Shown in pieces: positions 47,877-56,984 of a stretch of DNA of 64,000 nt. A model generated the notes under the pieces. It saw only the letters and a list, made by a program, of their open reading frames with translations. It was not told the DNA's origin and searched no databases. The stretch is taken from the NCBI GenBank assembly GCA_963781675.1, contig CAWAGF010000005.1:62001-126000 (forward strand), read 5' to 3'. The DNA comes from SCTD01 sp963781675 (GTDB lineage: Bacteria; Actinomycetota; Actinomycetes; Mycobacteriales; SCTD01). How positions within the stretch are numbered: the first letter of the stretch is position 1; every line of letters begins with the position of its first letter. A program made the translations under genes and the position numbers.

Positions 47877-49216
47877 GACCTGACCGCCGTCGCGAAAAGG
47901 TCGCCGCGCTGCCTGTAGTCGCGGAAGCAGTCCATGGAGGCGGCGGCCGGTGCGAGCAGCACCGTGTCGCCGGGGCGAGCCAGGCCGCGGGCGGCGGCGA
48001 CGACGTCGAGCATGGCGCCAGTGTCGAGCCGCGAGACCTCCACGACCGGTACATCCGGTGCGTGTCGCCGCAGCGACTCGCGGAACGGCTCCCGATCGGT
48101 GCCGAGCAGGACGACGGCGCGCAGCCGCGGCGCGGCCTGCCGCACCAGGTCGTCGACGTCCGCGCCCTTGAGCAGCCCGCCGGCCACCCACACGACGGAC
48201 GGGTACGCCGCCAGCGACGCCGCCGCGGCGTGCGGGTTGGTGGCCTTGCTGTCGTCCACCCACGCCACGCCGTCCACGGTCGCGACGAGCGCGTTGCGGT
48301 GGGCGTCGGGCGTGAAGGCCCGCAGCCCGTCGCGGACCGCCTCGGCCGGCACGCCGTACGACCGCGCGAGCGCCGCGGCGGCCAGCGCGTTCGCGACGTT
48401 GTGCGCGCCGGGCACGGTCAGGTCGCCGAGCTCGGCGACGACGGTCGCCTCCCCCGGCACGTCGGCGAAGGCCCGGTCGACGAGCAGGTCCTCCACCACG
48501 CCGAGCTCGCCCGGTGCGGGGCTGCCGAGGGTGAAGCCGGCGCGGGCGTCGGCGCGGGAGGCGAGCCGCACCGACACGGCGTCCTCGCGGTTGTAGACGG
48601 CCACCGTGCCGGGTCCGTGGACCTTGCCCTTGGCAGCGGCGTACTCGTCCAGCGAGCCGTGCCAGTCGACGTGGTCCGGTGCGAGGTTCAGCACGACGGC
48701 GGTGTGCGGGCGGACCGTCGAGGACCAGTGCAGCTGGAAGCTGCTCAGCTCCACCGCGAGCACGTCGTACGGCTCGAGCACGGCGTCGAGCAGCGGCAGC
48801 CCGACGTTGCCGGCCGCGACGGTGCGCCGGCCGGCTGCGGTGAGGATCGCGGCGAGCATCTGCACGGTGGTCGTCTTGCCGTTGGTGCCGGTGACCGCGA
48901 GCCACGGCGCGGCGCGCTCCCCGCGCAGGCGCCAGGCGAGCTCGACCTCCCCGATCACCTCGATGCCGGCCGCGGCTGCGGCGACGAGCAGCGGCGAGTC
49001 CGGCCGCCAGCCCGGGCTGGTCACCACCAGGGCGGTGCCCGGCGGCGGCTCGGCCGCGTCGACGACCGCGAAGCCGTCCGCGCGCAGCGGCTCGGCGCGC
49101 TCCTCGCTGGCGTCGACCACGGTGACGCGGGCGCCGCGGTCGCGCAGCACCCGGGCCGCGGCCGCGCCGCTGACCCCGGCGCCGGCGACGACGACGGGCA
49201 GGTCCTCGAGGTGCAT
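47873..49216 (-). CDS. murD: UDP-MurNAc-L-alanine--D-glutamate ligase
   Basis: Adds D-Glu. 447 residues: N-terminal Rossmann VVVAGAGVSGAAAARVL, ATP loop VTGTNGKTTTVQML, AVELSSFQLHWSS, LNLAPDHVDWHGS and WVDDSKATNPHAA (catalytic Lys/Asn region). ATG at 49216 directly follows the mraY TAG. Intact. Confidence 0.95.
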   Translation of the reverse strand: MHLEDLPVVVAGAGVSGAAAARVLRDRGARVTVVDASEERAEPLRADGFAVVDAAEPPPGTALVVTSPGWRPDSPLLVAAAAAGIEVIGEVELAWRLRGERAAPWLAVTGTNGKTTTVQMLAAILTAAGRRTVAAGNVGLPLLDAVLEPYDVLAVELSSFQLHWSSTVRPHTAVVLNLAPDHVDWHGSLDEYAAAKGKVHGPGTVAVYNREDAVSVRLASRADARAGFTLGSPAPGELGVVEDLLVDRAFADVPGEATVVAELGDLTVPGAHNVANALAAAALARSYGVPAEAVRDGLRAFTPDAHRNALVATVDGVAWVDDSKATNPHAAAASLAAYPSVVWVAGGLLKGADVDDLVRQAAPRLRAVVLLGTDREPFRESLRRHAPDVPVVEVSRLDTGAMLDVVAAARGLARPGDTVLLAPAAASMDCFRDYRQRGDLFATAVRS

Positions 49217-50302
49217 CTAGCGCAGCGGCCCGGAGGACAGGTACTCGGCGTAGAAGACGCCCAGCCCGAACGCGACGGCGAGCCCGGCGATGATCCAGAA
49301 GCGCACGATGACGGTGTTCTCGACCCACCCGGCGAGCTCGAAGTGGTGGTGCACCGGCGCCATGTTGAACACCCGCTTGCGGGTCAGCTTGAAGACGCCG
49401 ATCTGCAGCAGCACCGAGATCGTCTCGATGACGAACAGGCCGCCGAGCACGATGAGCAGCAGCTCGGTCTGGGTGACGATCGCGATGCCGGCGAACGCGC
49501 CGCCGATCGCGAGCGAGCCGGTGTCGCCCATGAAGATCTTGGCGGGTGAGGCGTTCCACCACAGGAAGCCGAAGCAGGCGCCCATGGCCGCTGCGGCGAC
49601 CAGCGCGATGTCCAGCGGGTCGCGGGCGGTGTAGCACTGCGCGAGGTCGGGCTGCAGCACGCACGAGTTGCGGAACTGCCAGAAGCCGATCGCGACGTAC
49701 GCGCCGAACACCATGATCGAGGAGCCGGCGGCCAGGCCGTCCAGCCCGTCGGTGAGGTTCACCGCGTTGGAGGTCGCGGTGATGATCAGGTAGGCGAAGA
49801 CGAGGAAGCCCAAGGTCCCCAGGCTGATCGCCGCGTAGTCCCGGACGAACGACAGCCTGGTGGAGGCGGGGGCGAGGCCGGCGTCGTTCTTGAACTGCAG
49901 CGCGCCGACCGCGAAGCCGACGCCCACGACGAACTGGCCGATGAACTTGCTCGCGGCGTTCAGCCCGAGCGAGCGCTGCTTGCGGATCTTGATGAAGTCG
50001 TCGAGGAACCCGACCAGGCCGAGCCCGGTCATCAGGGCGAGCACCAGCAGGCCGCTCGCCGTGGGGCCGCGGCCCGGCTGGTTGATCACCGCCAGGTGCG
50101 CGACGGCGTACCCGATGAGGGTGGCCGCGATGATGACGGCGCCGCCCATGGTCGGCGTGCCGCGCTTGGTGGCGTGGCTGCTCGGGCCGTCCTCGCGGAT
50201 CTCCTGGCCGTAGCCGCGACGGCGGAACAGGCGCACCACCGCGGGCGTGCACAGCAGGGAGACGATCAGCGCGGTCATCGCGGCGACGAGCACTGACCTC
50301 AT
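49217..50302 (-). CDS. mraY: Phospho-N-acetylmuramoyl-pentapeptide transferase
   Basis: Moves phospho-MurNAc-pentapeptide to undecaprenyl phosphate (lipid I). 361 residues, ten membrane helices, with the catalytic and binding motifs LVGFLDDFIKIRK, NAVNLTDGLDGLA, FMGDTGSLAIGG and APVHHHFELAGW. ATG start at 50302, eleven bases after the murF stop. Confidence 0.96.
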   Translation of the reverse strand: MRSVLVAAMTALIVSLLCTPAVVRLFRRRGYGQEIREDGPSSHATKRGTPTMGGAVIIAATLIGYAVAHLAVINQPGRGPTASGLLVLALMTGLGLVGFLDDFIKIRKQRSLGLNAASKFIGQFVVGVGFAVGALQFKNDAGLAPASTRLSFVRDYAAISLGTLGFLVFAYLIITATSNAVNLTDGLDGLAAGSSIMVFGAYVAIGFWQFRNSCVLQPDLAQCYTARDPLDIALVAAAAMGACFGFLWWNASPAKIFMGDTGSLAIGGAFAGIAIVTQTELLLIVLGGLFVIETISVLLQIGVFKLTRKRVFNMAPVHHHFELAGWVENTVIVRFWIIAGLAVAFGLGVFYAEYLSSGPLR

Positions 50303-50312
50303 GCTCGGCCTC

Positions 50313-51695
50313 TCATGCGGAGGAGTCTCCCAGCGGCTGCTCCAGCAGGGCTGCAGCGACGCGCTCCAGACCGGCGGAACGTGAGCCCTTCACCAGCACG
50401 ACGTCGCCCGGCGCGAGCTCCCGGCGCAGCAGGGCGATCGCGGCGTCCACGTCCGGGACGTGCACGGACTCGCCGCCCCACGACCCCTCGAGCACGGCGC
50501 CCGCGTGGATGCCGCCGGCCTGCTCGCCGACGACGACGAGCTGCCCGACGTCGAGCCGCACGAGGAAGCGCCCCAGCTCCTGGTGCGCGGTCTGCGCGTC
50601 GTCGCCGAGCTCGGCCATGTGGCCGAGGACCGCGACGGTGCGCCGCGTCTTGCCGGCGCTCATGACGGCGAGCGCCTTGAGCGCGGCGCGCATCGACTCG
50701 GGGTTGGCGTTGTAGGCGTCGTTGACGACGGTCACGCCGTCGGCCCGCTCGGTGACCTCCATGCGCCAGCGGCTCAGGGGCGTCGCCTCGCTCAGCAGCG
50801 TCGCGAGCTGTGCGACGTCGTCGGTCACCGAGCCGAGCAGCGCGGCGACGACCGCCAGCGCGTTGTGCACGTGGTGCTCCCCGGACAGCTGCAGCCGCAC
50901 CTGCTCGCCCCGCACGGTGAAGGTCGCCCGGCCCAGGTCGTCGAGCACGACGTCCTCGCCGCGGACGTCGGCGTCCGGCGAGAGGCCGTACGTCACGACG
51001 GGCCGGTCGGTGCGGCTGCGCATCGCCAGCACCAGCGGGTCGTCGGCGTTGAGCACCGCGGCGGTGCGGGCCGCCTCGACCAGCTCGCCCTTGGCGCGGG
51101 CGATGCCCTCGCGGCTGCCGAACTCCCCCAGGTGGGCGCTGCCGACGTTGAGCACGACGGAGACGTGCGGCGGCACGATGCCGCACAGGAAGGCGATGTG
51201 GCCGACGCCGCGGGCGGAGTACTCCAGCGCGGCGTAGCGCGTCCGCCCGGTGCGCCGCAGCACGGTCAGCGGCAGGCCGAGCTCGTTGTTGAAGGAGCCC
51301 TGCGGCGCGAGCGTCTCGCCGAACGCCGGCAGCACCTGCGCGAACAGGTCCTTGGTCGAGGTCTTGCCGCTGCTGCCGGTCACGCCGAACGTCGTCGGCT
51401 CGGGCGCCTGCGCCTGCACGTGCGCGGCCAGCGCCTGCAGGCCGGTCAGCGGGTCGGCCACCACCAGGCACGGCACCCCCTCGAGGGCCCGCGCGGTGAC
51501 GGCGGCGACGGCTCCCGCCCGCACGGCCGCGGCGGCGTGGTCGTGGCCGTCCACCCGCTCCCCCGGCAGCGCCACGAACAGCCCGCCGGGCTGCACCAGC
51601 CGGCTGTCCACCTCGACGCCCGCCGTCACCCGGCCGTCGACGGGCGAGGTGGTGCCGAGCAGGCGGGCGACGTCCGCGAGGTCGAGCGGGATCAC
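50313..51695 (-). CDS. murF: UDP-MurNAc-tripeptide--D-alanyl-D-alanine ligase
   Basis: Adds D-Ala-D-Ala. 460 residues: EVDSRLVQPGGLFVALPGERVDGHD, ATP loop VTGSSGKTSTKD, NVGSAHLGEFGS, SGEHHVHNALA, DAYNANPESM and LGHMAELG, each a MurF feature. GTG at 51695, 22 bases after the FtsI-MurE stop. Confidence 0.96.
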   Translation of the reverse strand: MIPLDLADVARLLGTTSPVDGRVTAGVEVDSRLVQPGGLFVALPGERVDGHDHAAAAVRAGAVAAVTARALEGVPCLVVADPLTGLQALAAHVQAQAPEPTTFGVTGSSGKTSTKDLFAQVLPAFGETLAPQGSFNNELGLPLTVLRRTGRTRYAALEYSARGVGHIAFLCGIVPPHVSVVLNVGSAHLGEFGSREGIARAKGELVEAARTAAVLNADDPLVLAMRSRTDRPVVTYGLSPDADVRGEDVVLDDLGRATFTVRGEQVRLQLSGEHHVHNALAVVAALLGSVTDDVAQLATLLSEATPLSRWRMEVTERADGVTVVNDAYNANPESMRAALKALAVMSAGKTRRTVAVLGHMAELGDDAQTAHQELGRFLVRLDVGQLVVVGEQAGGIHAGAVLEGSWGGESVHVPDVDAAIALLRRELAPGDVVLVKGSRSAGLERVAAALLEQPLGDSSA

Positions 51696-51717
51696 GACGA
51701 GCAGCCGGGGTGCGCGG

Positions 51718-54700
51718 TCACGGGGCCATCACCTCACGCAGCACCTGCCGGTCGTCGAAGGGGGTCACCGTCCCGCCCGCCTCCTGGCCGGTCTCGTGGC
51801 CCTTGCCGGCGACGACGACGGCGTCCCCGGGGCCGGCCATCGCGACGGCCATCGCGATCGCCGCGCGGCGGTCCGGCTCGCGCAGCGCGTCCGGCGCCCC
51901 GGCCGCCATCTCGGCCAGGATCGCCTGCGGGTCCTCGCTGCGCGGGTTGTCGCTGGTGAGGATCGCGACGTCGCAGCCCCGCGCGAGGGCCCGGCCCATC
52001 TCGGGGCGCTTGCCGCGGTCGCGGTCGCCGCCGCAGCCGAGCAGGCCGATGACCCGCCCCGGCGTCACGGCGCGTACGGCGTCCAGCAGGCGCTCGACCG
52101 CGTCCGGCGTGTGCGCGTAGTCGACGACGGCGAGGTACGGCTGGCCCACGTCCACCCGCTCCATCCGGCCGGGCACGCCGGGCAGCTCGGCCACGCCCTG
52201 CACGGCTGCCTCGGCCGGCACCCCCGCGATCACCAGCGCGGCGAGGGCCGCCAGCGCGTTGGAGACGTTGAAGGCCCCGGGCAGCTGCACCGAGGCGGGC
52301 AGGTCGACACCGGGGCCGAGCAGCCGGAAGCGGCTGCCGTCCGGCCGCAGGTCGACCTCACGGGCCTGCCAGTCGGCGTCCTCGCCGAAGGTGTGCCGCG
52401 GCACGTCCGTGCCGCGCGCGATGCGCCGGCCGGCCGCGTCGTCGCAGTTCAGGACCGCCTGCCGCGCGCGGGCCGGCGTGAACAGCGACGCCTTGGCCGC
52501 CTCGTACTCCTCCATCGAGGCGTGGAAGTCGAGGTGGTCCTGGGAGAGGTTGGTGAAGACGGCGACGTCGAAGACGACCCCGTCGACGCGGCCGAGGGTC
52601 AGGGCGTGGCTGCTGACCTCCATCGCCACGGCGGTCGTGCGCCGCTCGCGCATCACCGCCAGCAGCGCCTGCAGGTCGGGCGCCTCCGGCGTGGTCCGCA
52701 CGCTGGGCAGCACGTCGTCGCCGATGCGGGTCAGCACCGTTCCGAGCAGCCCCGTCGCGTGACCCCCGGCGCGCAGACCGGCCTCGAGCAGGAAGGCCGT
52801 GGTCGTCTTGCCGTTGGTGCCGGTGACGCCGAGCACGAGCAGGTCCCCGCTCGGCGCGCCGTAGACCCAGCGCGCCGCCTCCCCCAGCACCCCGCGCGGG
52901 TCGCCGGCGACCAGGACCGGGATGCCGTACGACGCGGCGCGTCCGGCGCCGGCCTCGTCCGTGAGCACCGCCGCCGCACCGGCCTGCGCGGCCTGTGCGC
53001 AGAAGTCCGCCCCGTGGGCGCGCGCGCCGGGCAGCGCGGCGTAGAGGTCGCCGGGCTGCACGGCGCGCGAGTCGAGGGTGCAGCCGGTGAGGACGACCCC
53101 GTCGGCCGGGCGGTCCGGGCGCAGGCCCGGCAGGTGCTCCAGCAGCCCCGCGAGCGGACGCGGGACCGGGTCGGCCGGCCGGAGGACGGCCACTGCGTAC
53201 GGGTCGTCGGCGCGCAGCCGCAGCTTCGGCGAGGGGGCGCCGGTCGGCGGGACCTGCATGCTGCGCAGCGCGAACTTCATGATGTCGCTGAAGACCGGAC
53301 CGGCGACCGCGCCGCCGTAGTAGCCGTTGCGCGGCGCCTGCACGGACACCGACAGCACCAGCCGCGGCGCGTCGGCCGGCGCGAAGCCGACGAAGCTGGC
53401 GGTGTAGCTGCCGTCGTAGCGGCCGTCGACGACGCGGCGGGCGGTGCCGGTCTTGCCGGCGACGCGGTAGCCCGGGATGGCGGCGGTGACGGCGGTGCCG
53501 CCCTCGTTCGTCACGCCCTCGAGCATCCCGCGCAGCTGGTCGGCCACCTGCTGGCTGATGACGCGTCGCGGCGGGGTCGCGTCGGCCCGGTGCACCGCGC
53601 CGTCGGAGCCGCGGGTGCCCTTGAGGATCGTCGGCTGGACGCGGACGCCGCCGTTGGCGACGGTGGCGTACACCGAGGCCATCTGCACGCCGTTGACGCT
53701 GTAGCCCTGGCCGATCGGGTGCGTGCCGTAGTCGGTGCCGGACCACTGGTCCTTCTCGCGGCGCAGGATGCCGCGGCTCTCCGCCGGCAGCTCGACACCG
53801 GTCTTGGCGCCGATGCCGAAGCGCGTCAGCATCTCGTGCAGCTTGGCGCCGCCGACCTTCTGCGCGGCCATGATCGTGCCGACGTTGCTCGACTCCACGA
53901 GGACGCCGGTGAAGGTCATCTGCTCGACCGGGTGGCTGTGGCTGTCGCTGAACGTCTTGTTCGAGACGCGGATGTGGTCGGCGACCGACAGCACGCTGTC
54001 CGGGGTCAGCACGCCCTGCTCCAGCGCGGTGGCCGCGGTGATGACCTTGCCGATCGAGCCGGGCTCGAAGACGTCGCTCACCGCGCGGTTGCCGCGGATC
54101 GCCGCGTCGGCCTTGCCGGGCTCGTTGGCGTCGAAGGTCGGGACCGAGACCAGCGCGAGGATCTCGCCGGTCCGGATGTCCATGAGCGTCGCGCTGCCGC
54201 TCTCGGCGTCCGCCTCGGCGATCTTGTCGGCGAGCACCTTCTGGGCGTACCACTGCAGGTCGCGGTCGAGGGTCAGCTGCACGTCGCGGCCCGGCTCGGG
54301 GTCGACGGTGCTGGTGTAGCCGTTCGGGATGATGCGGCCGCCGCCGTCGACCTCGGCGATGCGCTTGCCGTCCTTGCCGGCCAGCACGCCGTCGAACTCG
54401 TCCTCCACGCCGGCGGTGCCGGCGCCCTCGACGGTCGTGAAGCCGAGGACGTTCGCGGCGAGCGACCCGCCCGGGGCGACCCGGCGCGGCTCGGCGACGG
54501 TGCCGATGCCGACCAGCCCGAGGTCGCGCACCTGGTTGGCCTTCTCGGCCTCGAGGCCGCGCGCCAGGTAGGCGAAGCCCTTGCAGCCGAGCAGGTCGGT
54601 CGTGGAGCAGCTGGCGCCGGTGGCCTTGGGGCTCAGGACGAGCTTGCTCTCGATCTCCGCCGCCGGCAGGCCGAGCACGGGGGCGAGCGCCGCGGCGATG

Positions 54701-55146
54701 GTGGCCGGCTCGCAGGGGGTCTTGGCCAGCGGCGGGCAGCTCGCCTTGGCGATCGTGCGCGGCTCGCCGTAGACGGCGCGCGCGTCGACGGACAGCGCGA
54801 GCACCTGGCCGTTGCGGTCGCTGATGGAGCCGCGGGGCGCGGCCAGCTTGACCGTCGACAGGCGCTGCTTGGTGGCCTCCGAGGCGTACGCCTCGGCCTG
54901 GAAGCCCTGCAGCCACACCAGGCGGCCGCCGATCAGGGACAGCATCACGAGGACGGCGAGCAGCCCGCCGCGCAGGCGCACGCGCGGCCGGCCCATCGGC
55001 ACGCGGCGCGGCGGACGGGGTGCGGGGGGACGGGTCCCGGCGGGGCGGGGGCGGCTGCCCGCGGGGCGGCGGGAGACCGGCGTGCCCTCGCGCGGGCGGG
55101 CGGTGCCGCGCGAGGTGGGGCGGGGCTGGCGGGGGGACTGCGTCAC
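51718..55146 (-). CDS. FtsI-MurE fusion: penicillin-binding transpeptidase joined to the meso-DAP ligase
   Basis: One 1142-codon frame. Residues 1-~640 are FtsI: basic N-terminus, one membrane helix, PBP dimer domain, transpeptidase motifs SIGK (near 364), SSN (near 418) and KTGT (near 563). Residues ~652-1142 are a full MurE: DSRAVQPGDLYAALPG, VTGTNGKTTTAFLL, EVSSHALTLGRVDGVVF and SDNPRSEDP, the DNPR of meso-DAP ligases. The junction has no stop in any frame. FtsI cross-links septal peptidoglycan outside the membrane, MurE works in the cytosol: a single chain needs another helix, none is seen, so cleavage or internal start (GTG 53193) is possible. GTG start overlaps ftsL. Confidence 0.9.
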   Translation of the reverse strand: MTQSPRQPRPTSRGTARPREGTPVSRRPAGSRPRPAGTRPPAPRPPRRVPMGRPRVRLRGGLLAVLVMLSLIGGRLVWLQGFQAEAYASEATKQRLSTVKLAAPRGSISDRNGQVLALSVDARAVYGEPRTIAKASCPPLAKTPCEPATIAAALAPVLGLPAAEIESKLVLSPKATGASCSTTDLLGCKGFAYLARGLEAEKANQVRDLGLVGIGTVAEPRRVAPGGSLAANVLGFTTVEGAGTAGVEDEFDGVLAGKDGKRIAEVDGGGRIIPNGYTSTVDPEPGRDVQLTLDRDLQWYAQKVLADKIAEADAESGSATLMDIRTGEILALVSVPTFDANEPGKADAAIRGNRAVSDVFEPGSIGKVITAATALEQGVLTPDSVLSVADHIRVSNKTFSDSHSHPVEQMTFTGVLVESSNVGTIMAAQKVGGAKLHEMLTRFGIGAKTGVELPAESRGILRREKDQWSGTDYGTHPIGQGYSVNGVQMASVYATVANGGVRVQPTILKGTRGSDGAVHRADATPPRRVISQQVADQLRGMLEGVTNEGGTAVTAAIPGYRVAGKTGTARRVVDGRYDGSYTASFVGFAPADAPRLVLSVSVQAPRNGYYGGAVAGPVFSDIMKFALRSMQVPPTGAPSPKLRLRADDPYAVAVLRPADPVPRPLAGLLEHLPGLRPDRPADGVVLTGCTLDSRAVQPGDLYAALPGARAHGADFCAQAAQAGAAAVLTDEAGAGRAASYGIPVLVAGDPRGVLGEAARWVYGAPSGDLLVLGVTGTNGKTTTAFLLEAGLRAGGHATGLLGTVLTRIGDDVLPSVRTTPEAPDLQALLAVMRERRTTAVAMEVSSHALTLGRVDGVVFDVAVFTNLSQDHLDFHASMEEYEAAKASLFTPARARQAVLNCDDAAGRRIARGTDVPRHTFGEDADWQAREVDLRPDGSRFRLLGPGVDLPASVQLPGAFNVSNALAALAALVIAGVPAEAAVQGVAELPGVPGRMERVDVGQPYLAVVDYAHTPDAVERLLDAVRAVTPGRVIGLLGCGGDRDRGKRPEMGRALARGCDVAILTSDNPRSEDPQAILAEMAAGAPDALREPDRRAAIAMAVAMAGPGDAVVVAGKGHETGQEAGGTVTPFDDRQVLREVMAP

Positions 55147-55688
55147 CCGTCCTCCGGCGTCTCTTCGTCAGGGGTGCTGTCGGCGGACGGCTCGTCGGCG
55201 GTGGGGGCCGCGTCCTGCGGGAGCGGCTCCGGGGCGGCCTGCGCCTCGGGGGCCGGCGCGGGCTCCGGGGCGGGCTCGGGCAGCAGCGCCGGCTCGGCGG
55301 AGCCGAGCACCGCGCCGTCCGGCAGGCGCAGGAACGCCGGCGGGCCGGCCTGGACCATGCCCATCGCGGCGGCCTTCTCGGCGAGGGCGGCGGGCGCGCG
55401 CAGCGACTCCACCTCGCGGGTCAGCACCTGCTCGGTGTCGGCCAGCTCGCGGCCGTCGACCTGCAGGGCGTGCAGCCGGAAGGCGTCCTTCGCGAGGACG
55501 GTGTTGAGCACGAGCAGGCCGATCAGGCCGGTCACGAGCAGCGCCACCACGGCGAACGCGAACGGCGCCCGCGGCTGCGGCTCGCCGGCCGGCACGACCG
55601 TGAGAAGGGTGCGACGGCGCGGGAGCGCGACGGGGACGGTCGCGGGGGCGACGGCGGAGCGGGCGACGAAGCCGGCGGCGACGGTCAT
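55143..55688 (-). CDS. ftsL: FtsL-like septum protein
   Basis: Small bitopic divisome protein. 181 residues: short cytoplasmic part, one membrane helix (FAFAVVALLVTGLIGLLVLN), then a leucine-zipper-like stretch (LHALQVDGRELADTEQVL, LREVESL) and a long Pro/Ala/Glu tail of ~65 residues. Identified by position and topology, as FtsL is poorly conserved. ATG overlaps the rsmH stop (ATGA). Confidence 0.85.
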   Translation of the reverse strand: MTVAAGFVARSAVAPATVPVALPRRRTLLTVVPAGEPQPRAPFAFAVVALLVTGLIGLLVLNTVLAKDAFRLHALQVDGRELADTEQVLTREVESLRAPAALAEKAAAMGMVQAGPPAFLRLPDGAVLGSAEPALLPEPAPEPAPAPEAQAAPEPLPQDAAPTADEPSADSTPDEETPEDG

Positions 55689-56644
55689 GCCGCGACCCGG
55701 ACCTTCTCGGCCGCGCGCAGCCGGACGGACGCGGCCCGCGGGTTGGCGGCGACCTCGTCGGCGGGCGCCTTGCCGGCCCCCTGGACGAGCAGCCGCAGCT
55801 CCGGCACGGCCCCGTCGGGCACGAACGGCAGGTCCACCGGCACGGTGGACGCCGAGCGTGCGACGAGCTCCGACTTCACGATCTTGTCCTCGAGCGACTG
55901 GTAGGAGAGGACGACCAGGCGGCCGCCCACGCACAGGGTGTCGAGTGCAGCGGGAATAGCGCGTCGCAACACGCCGAGTTCGTCGTTCACTTCGATCCTC
56001 AAGGCCTGGAAGGTCCGTTTTGCGGGGTGGCCGCCCGTGCGGCGTGTCGCTGCGGGGATGGAGGCGCGCACGAGCTCGGCCAGCCGGGCCGTGCTGGTGA
56101 ACGGCTCGCGGGCCCGCTCGCGCACGATCGCGTCCGCGATGCGGGAGGCGAAGCGCTCCTCGCCGTACTCCTTGAGCACCTTGGCGAGCGCCTTGCCGTC
56201 GTAGGTGTTGACGACCTCGGCGGCCGTCGCGCCGCGCGTGGGGTCCATGCGCATGTCGAGCGGCGCGTCCTGCGCGTAGGCGAAGCCCCGGTCGGCCTCG
56301 TCCAGCTGCAGCGAGCTGACGCCGAGGTCGAACAGCACGCCGTGCACGCAGTCCAGCCCGAGGCCGGCGAGCACCTCGGGCAGCTCGTCGTAGACCGCGT
56401 GCACCAGCGTGGTGCGGCCCTCGTACGGCGCCAGGCGCTCGCCCGAGCGCCGCAGGGCCTCGGGGTCGCGGTCCAGGCCGACCAGGCGGCACTGCGGGGC
56501 GGCCTGGAGCAGCGCCTCGGCGTGGCCGCCCATCCCGAGCGTGCAGTCGACGACCACGGCCCCCGGCTCGGCCAGCGCGGGGGCCAGCAGGCCGACGCAG
56601 CGCTCGAGCAGGACGGGGACGTGGGCCGGCTCGGGAGCCGTCAT
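55685..56644 (-). CDS. rsmH: 16S rRNA m4C1402 methyltransferase
   Basis: Methylates N4 of C1402. 319 residues: AHVPVLLERCVGLLAP start, SAM motif DCTLGMGGHAEALLQ, LFDLGVSSLQLD, TGGHPAKRTFQALRIEVNDEL, VLSYQSLEDKIVK. The stretch 55940-56030 (motif FQALRIEVNDELG) uses A/T-ending and rare codons (AAA, TTG, AGG, GAA, ATT) quite unlike the rest. ATG at 56644, one base after the upstream small ORF's stop. Confidence 0.95.
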   Translation of the reverse strand: MTAPEPAHVPVLLERCVGLLAPALAEPGAVVVDCTLGMGGHAEALLQAAPQCRLVGLDRDPEALRRSGERLAPYEGRTTLVHAVYDELPEVLAGLGLDCVHGVLFDLGVSSLQLDEADRGFAYAQDAPLDMRMDPTRGATAAEVVNTYDGKALAKVLKEYGEERFASRIADAIVRERAREPFTSTARLAELVRASIPAATRRTGGHPAKRTFQALRIEVNDELGVLRRAIPAALDTLCVGGRLVVLSYQSLEDKIVKSELVARSASTVPVDLPFVPDGAVPELRLLVQGAGKAPADEVAANPRAASVRLRAAEKVRVAA

Positions 56645-56645
56645 G

Positions 56646-56798
56646 TCAGGCGAGGGCGCTGAGCGCGGCCTGGGCGACGGTGGTGAGGCCGACGGTGACG
56701 CCGAGCGCGAAGCCGAGCAGCAGCACGCTCTCGCGCAGCTCGGTGGCCAGGCTGGGCTCGGGTGTCGGGGGCGCGTCGGGGCGCGGGCTGGTGTCCAT
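56646..56798 (-). CDS. Possible 50-residue membrane peptide between mraZ and rsmH
   Basis: ATG at 56798 preceded by GAGGTCGAG; predicted peptide has a Pro-rich start (MDTSPRPDAPPTPEPS) and one hydrophobic helix (SVLLLGFALGVTVGLTTVAQ). TGA at 56646, followed directly by the rsmH ATG. I know of no named protein here; the helix and tight junction argue for a real cistron. Confidence 0.55.
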   Translation of the reverse strand: MDTSPRPDAPPTPEPSLATELRESVLLLGFALGVTVGLTTVAQAALSALA

Positions 56799-56984
56799 CT
56801 CGACCTCGATCTGTGGCAGGTGCCCGGGGCTCGCGGACCTCGGGGGTGGTGCGACGTGGCAGGCGGGAGTCGTTCTCCTACGGCCCTCCCGCCAGGTCCC
56901 CGCCCGCTCGCCCCGCCTGGCGCCGGGGAAGGTGCGCCAGGTGAGGGAGCGGGAGGAGACCTCGAGGGAGGGATCGCGCGGTGA
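56799..56984 (-). ncRNA. Structured leader between mraZ and rsmH (candidate mraW RNA motif)
   Basis: 186 bases without a gene. Minus-strand RNA can form CCTGGCGC/GCGCCAGG (56941-56934 with 56923-56916; 10-base loop) and GGCGGGAG/CTCCCGCC (56893-56886 with 56869-56862; 16-base loop containing AGGAGAACG). A third region has AGGT...ACCT. The mraW RNA motif is a known actinobacterial structure in leaders of mraW operons; the position fits, but I cannot confirm the consensus here. It might instead be an operon attenuator. Confidence 0.5.
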
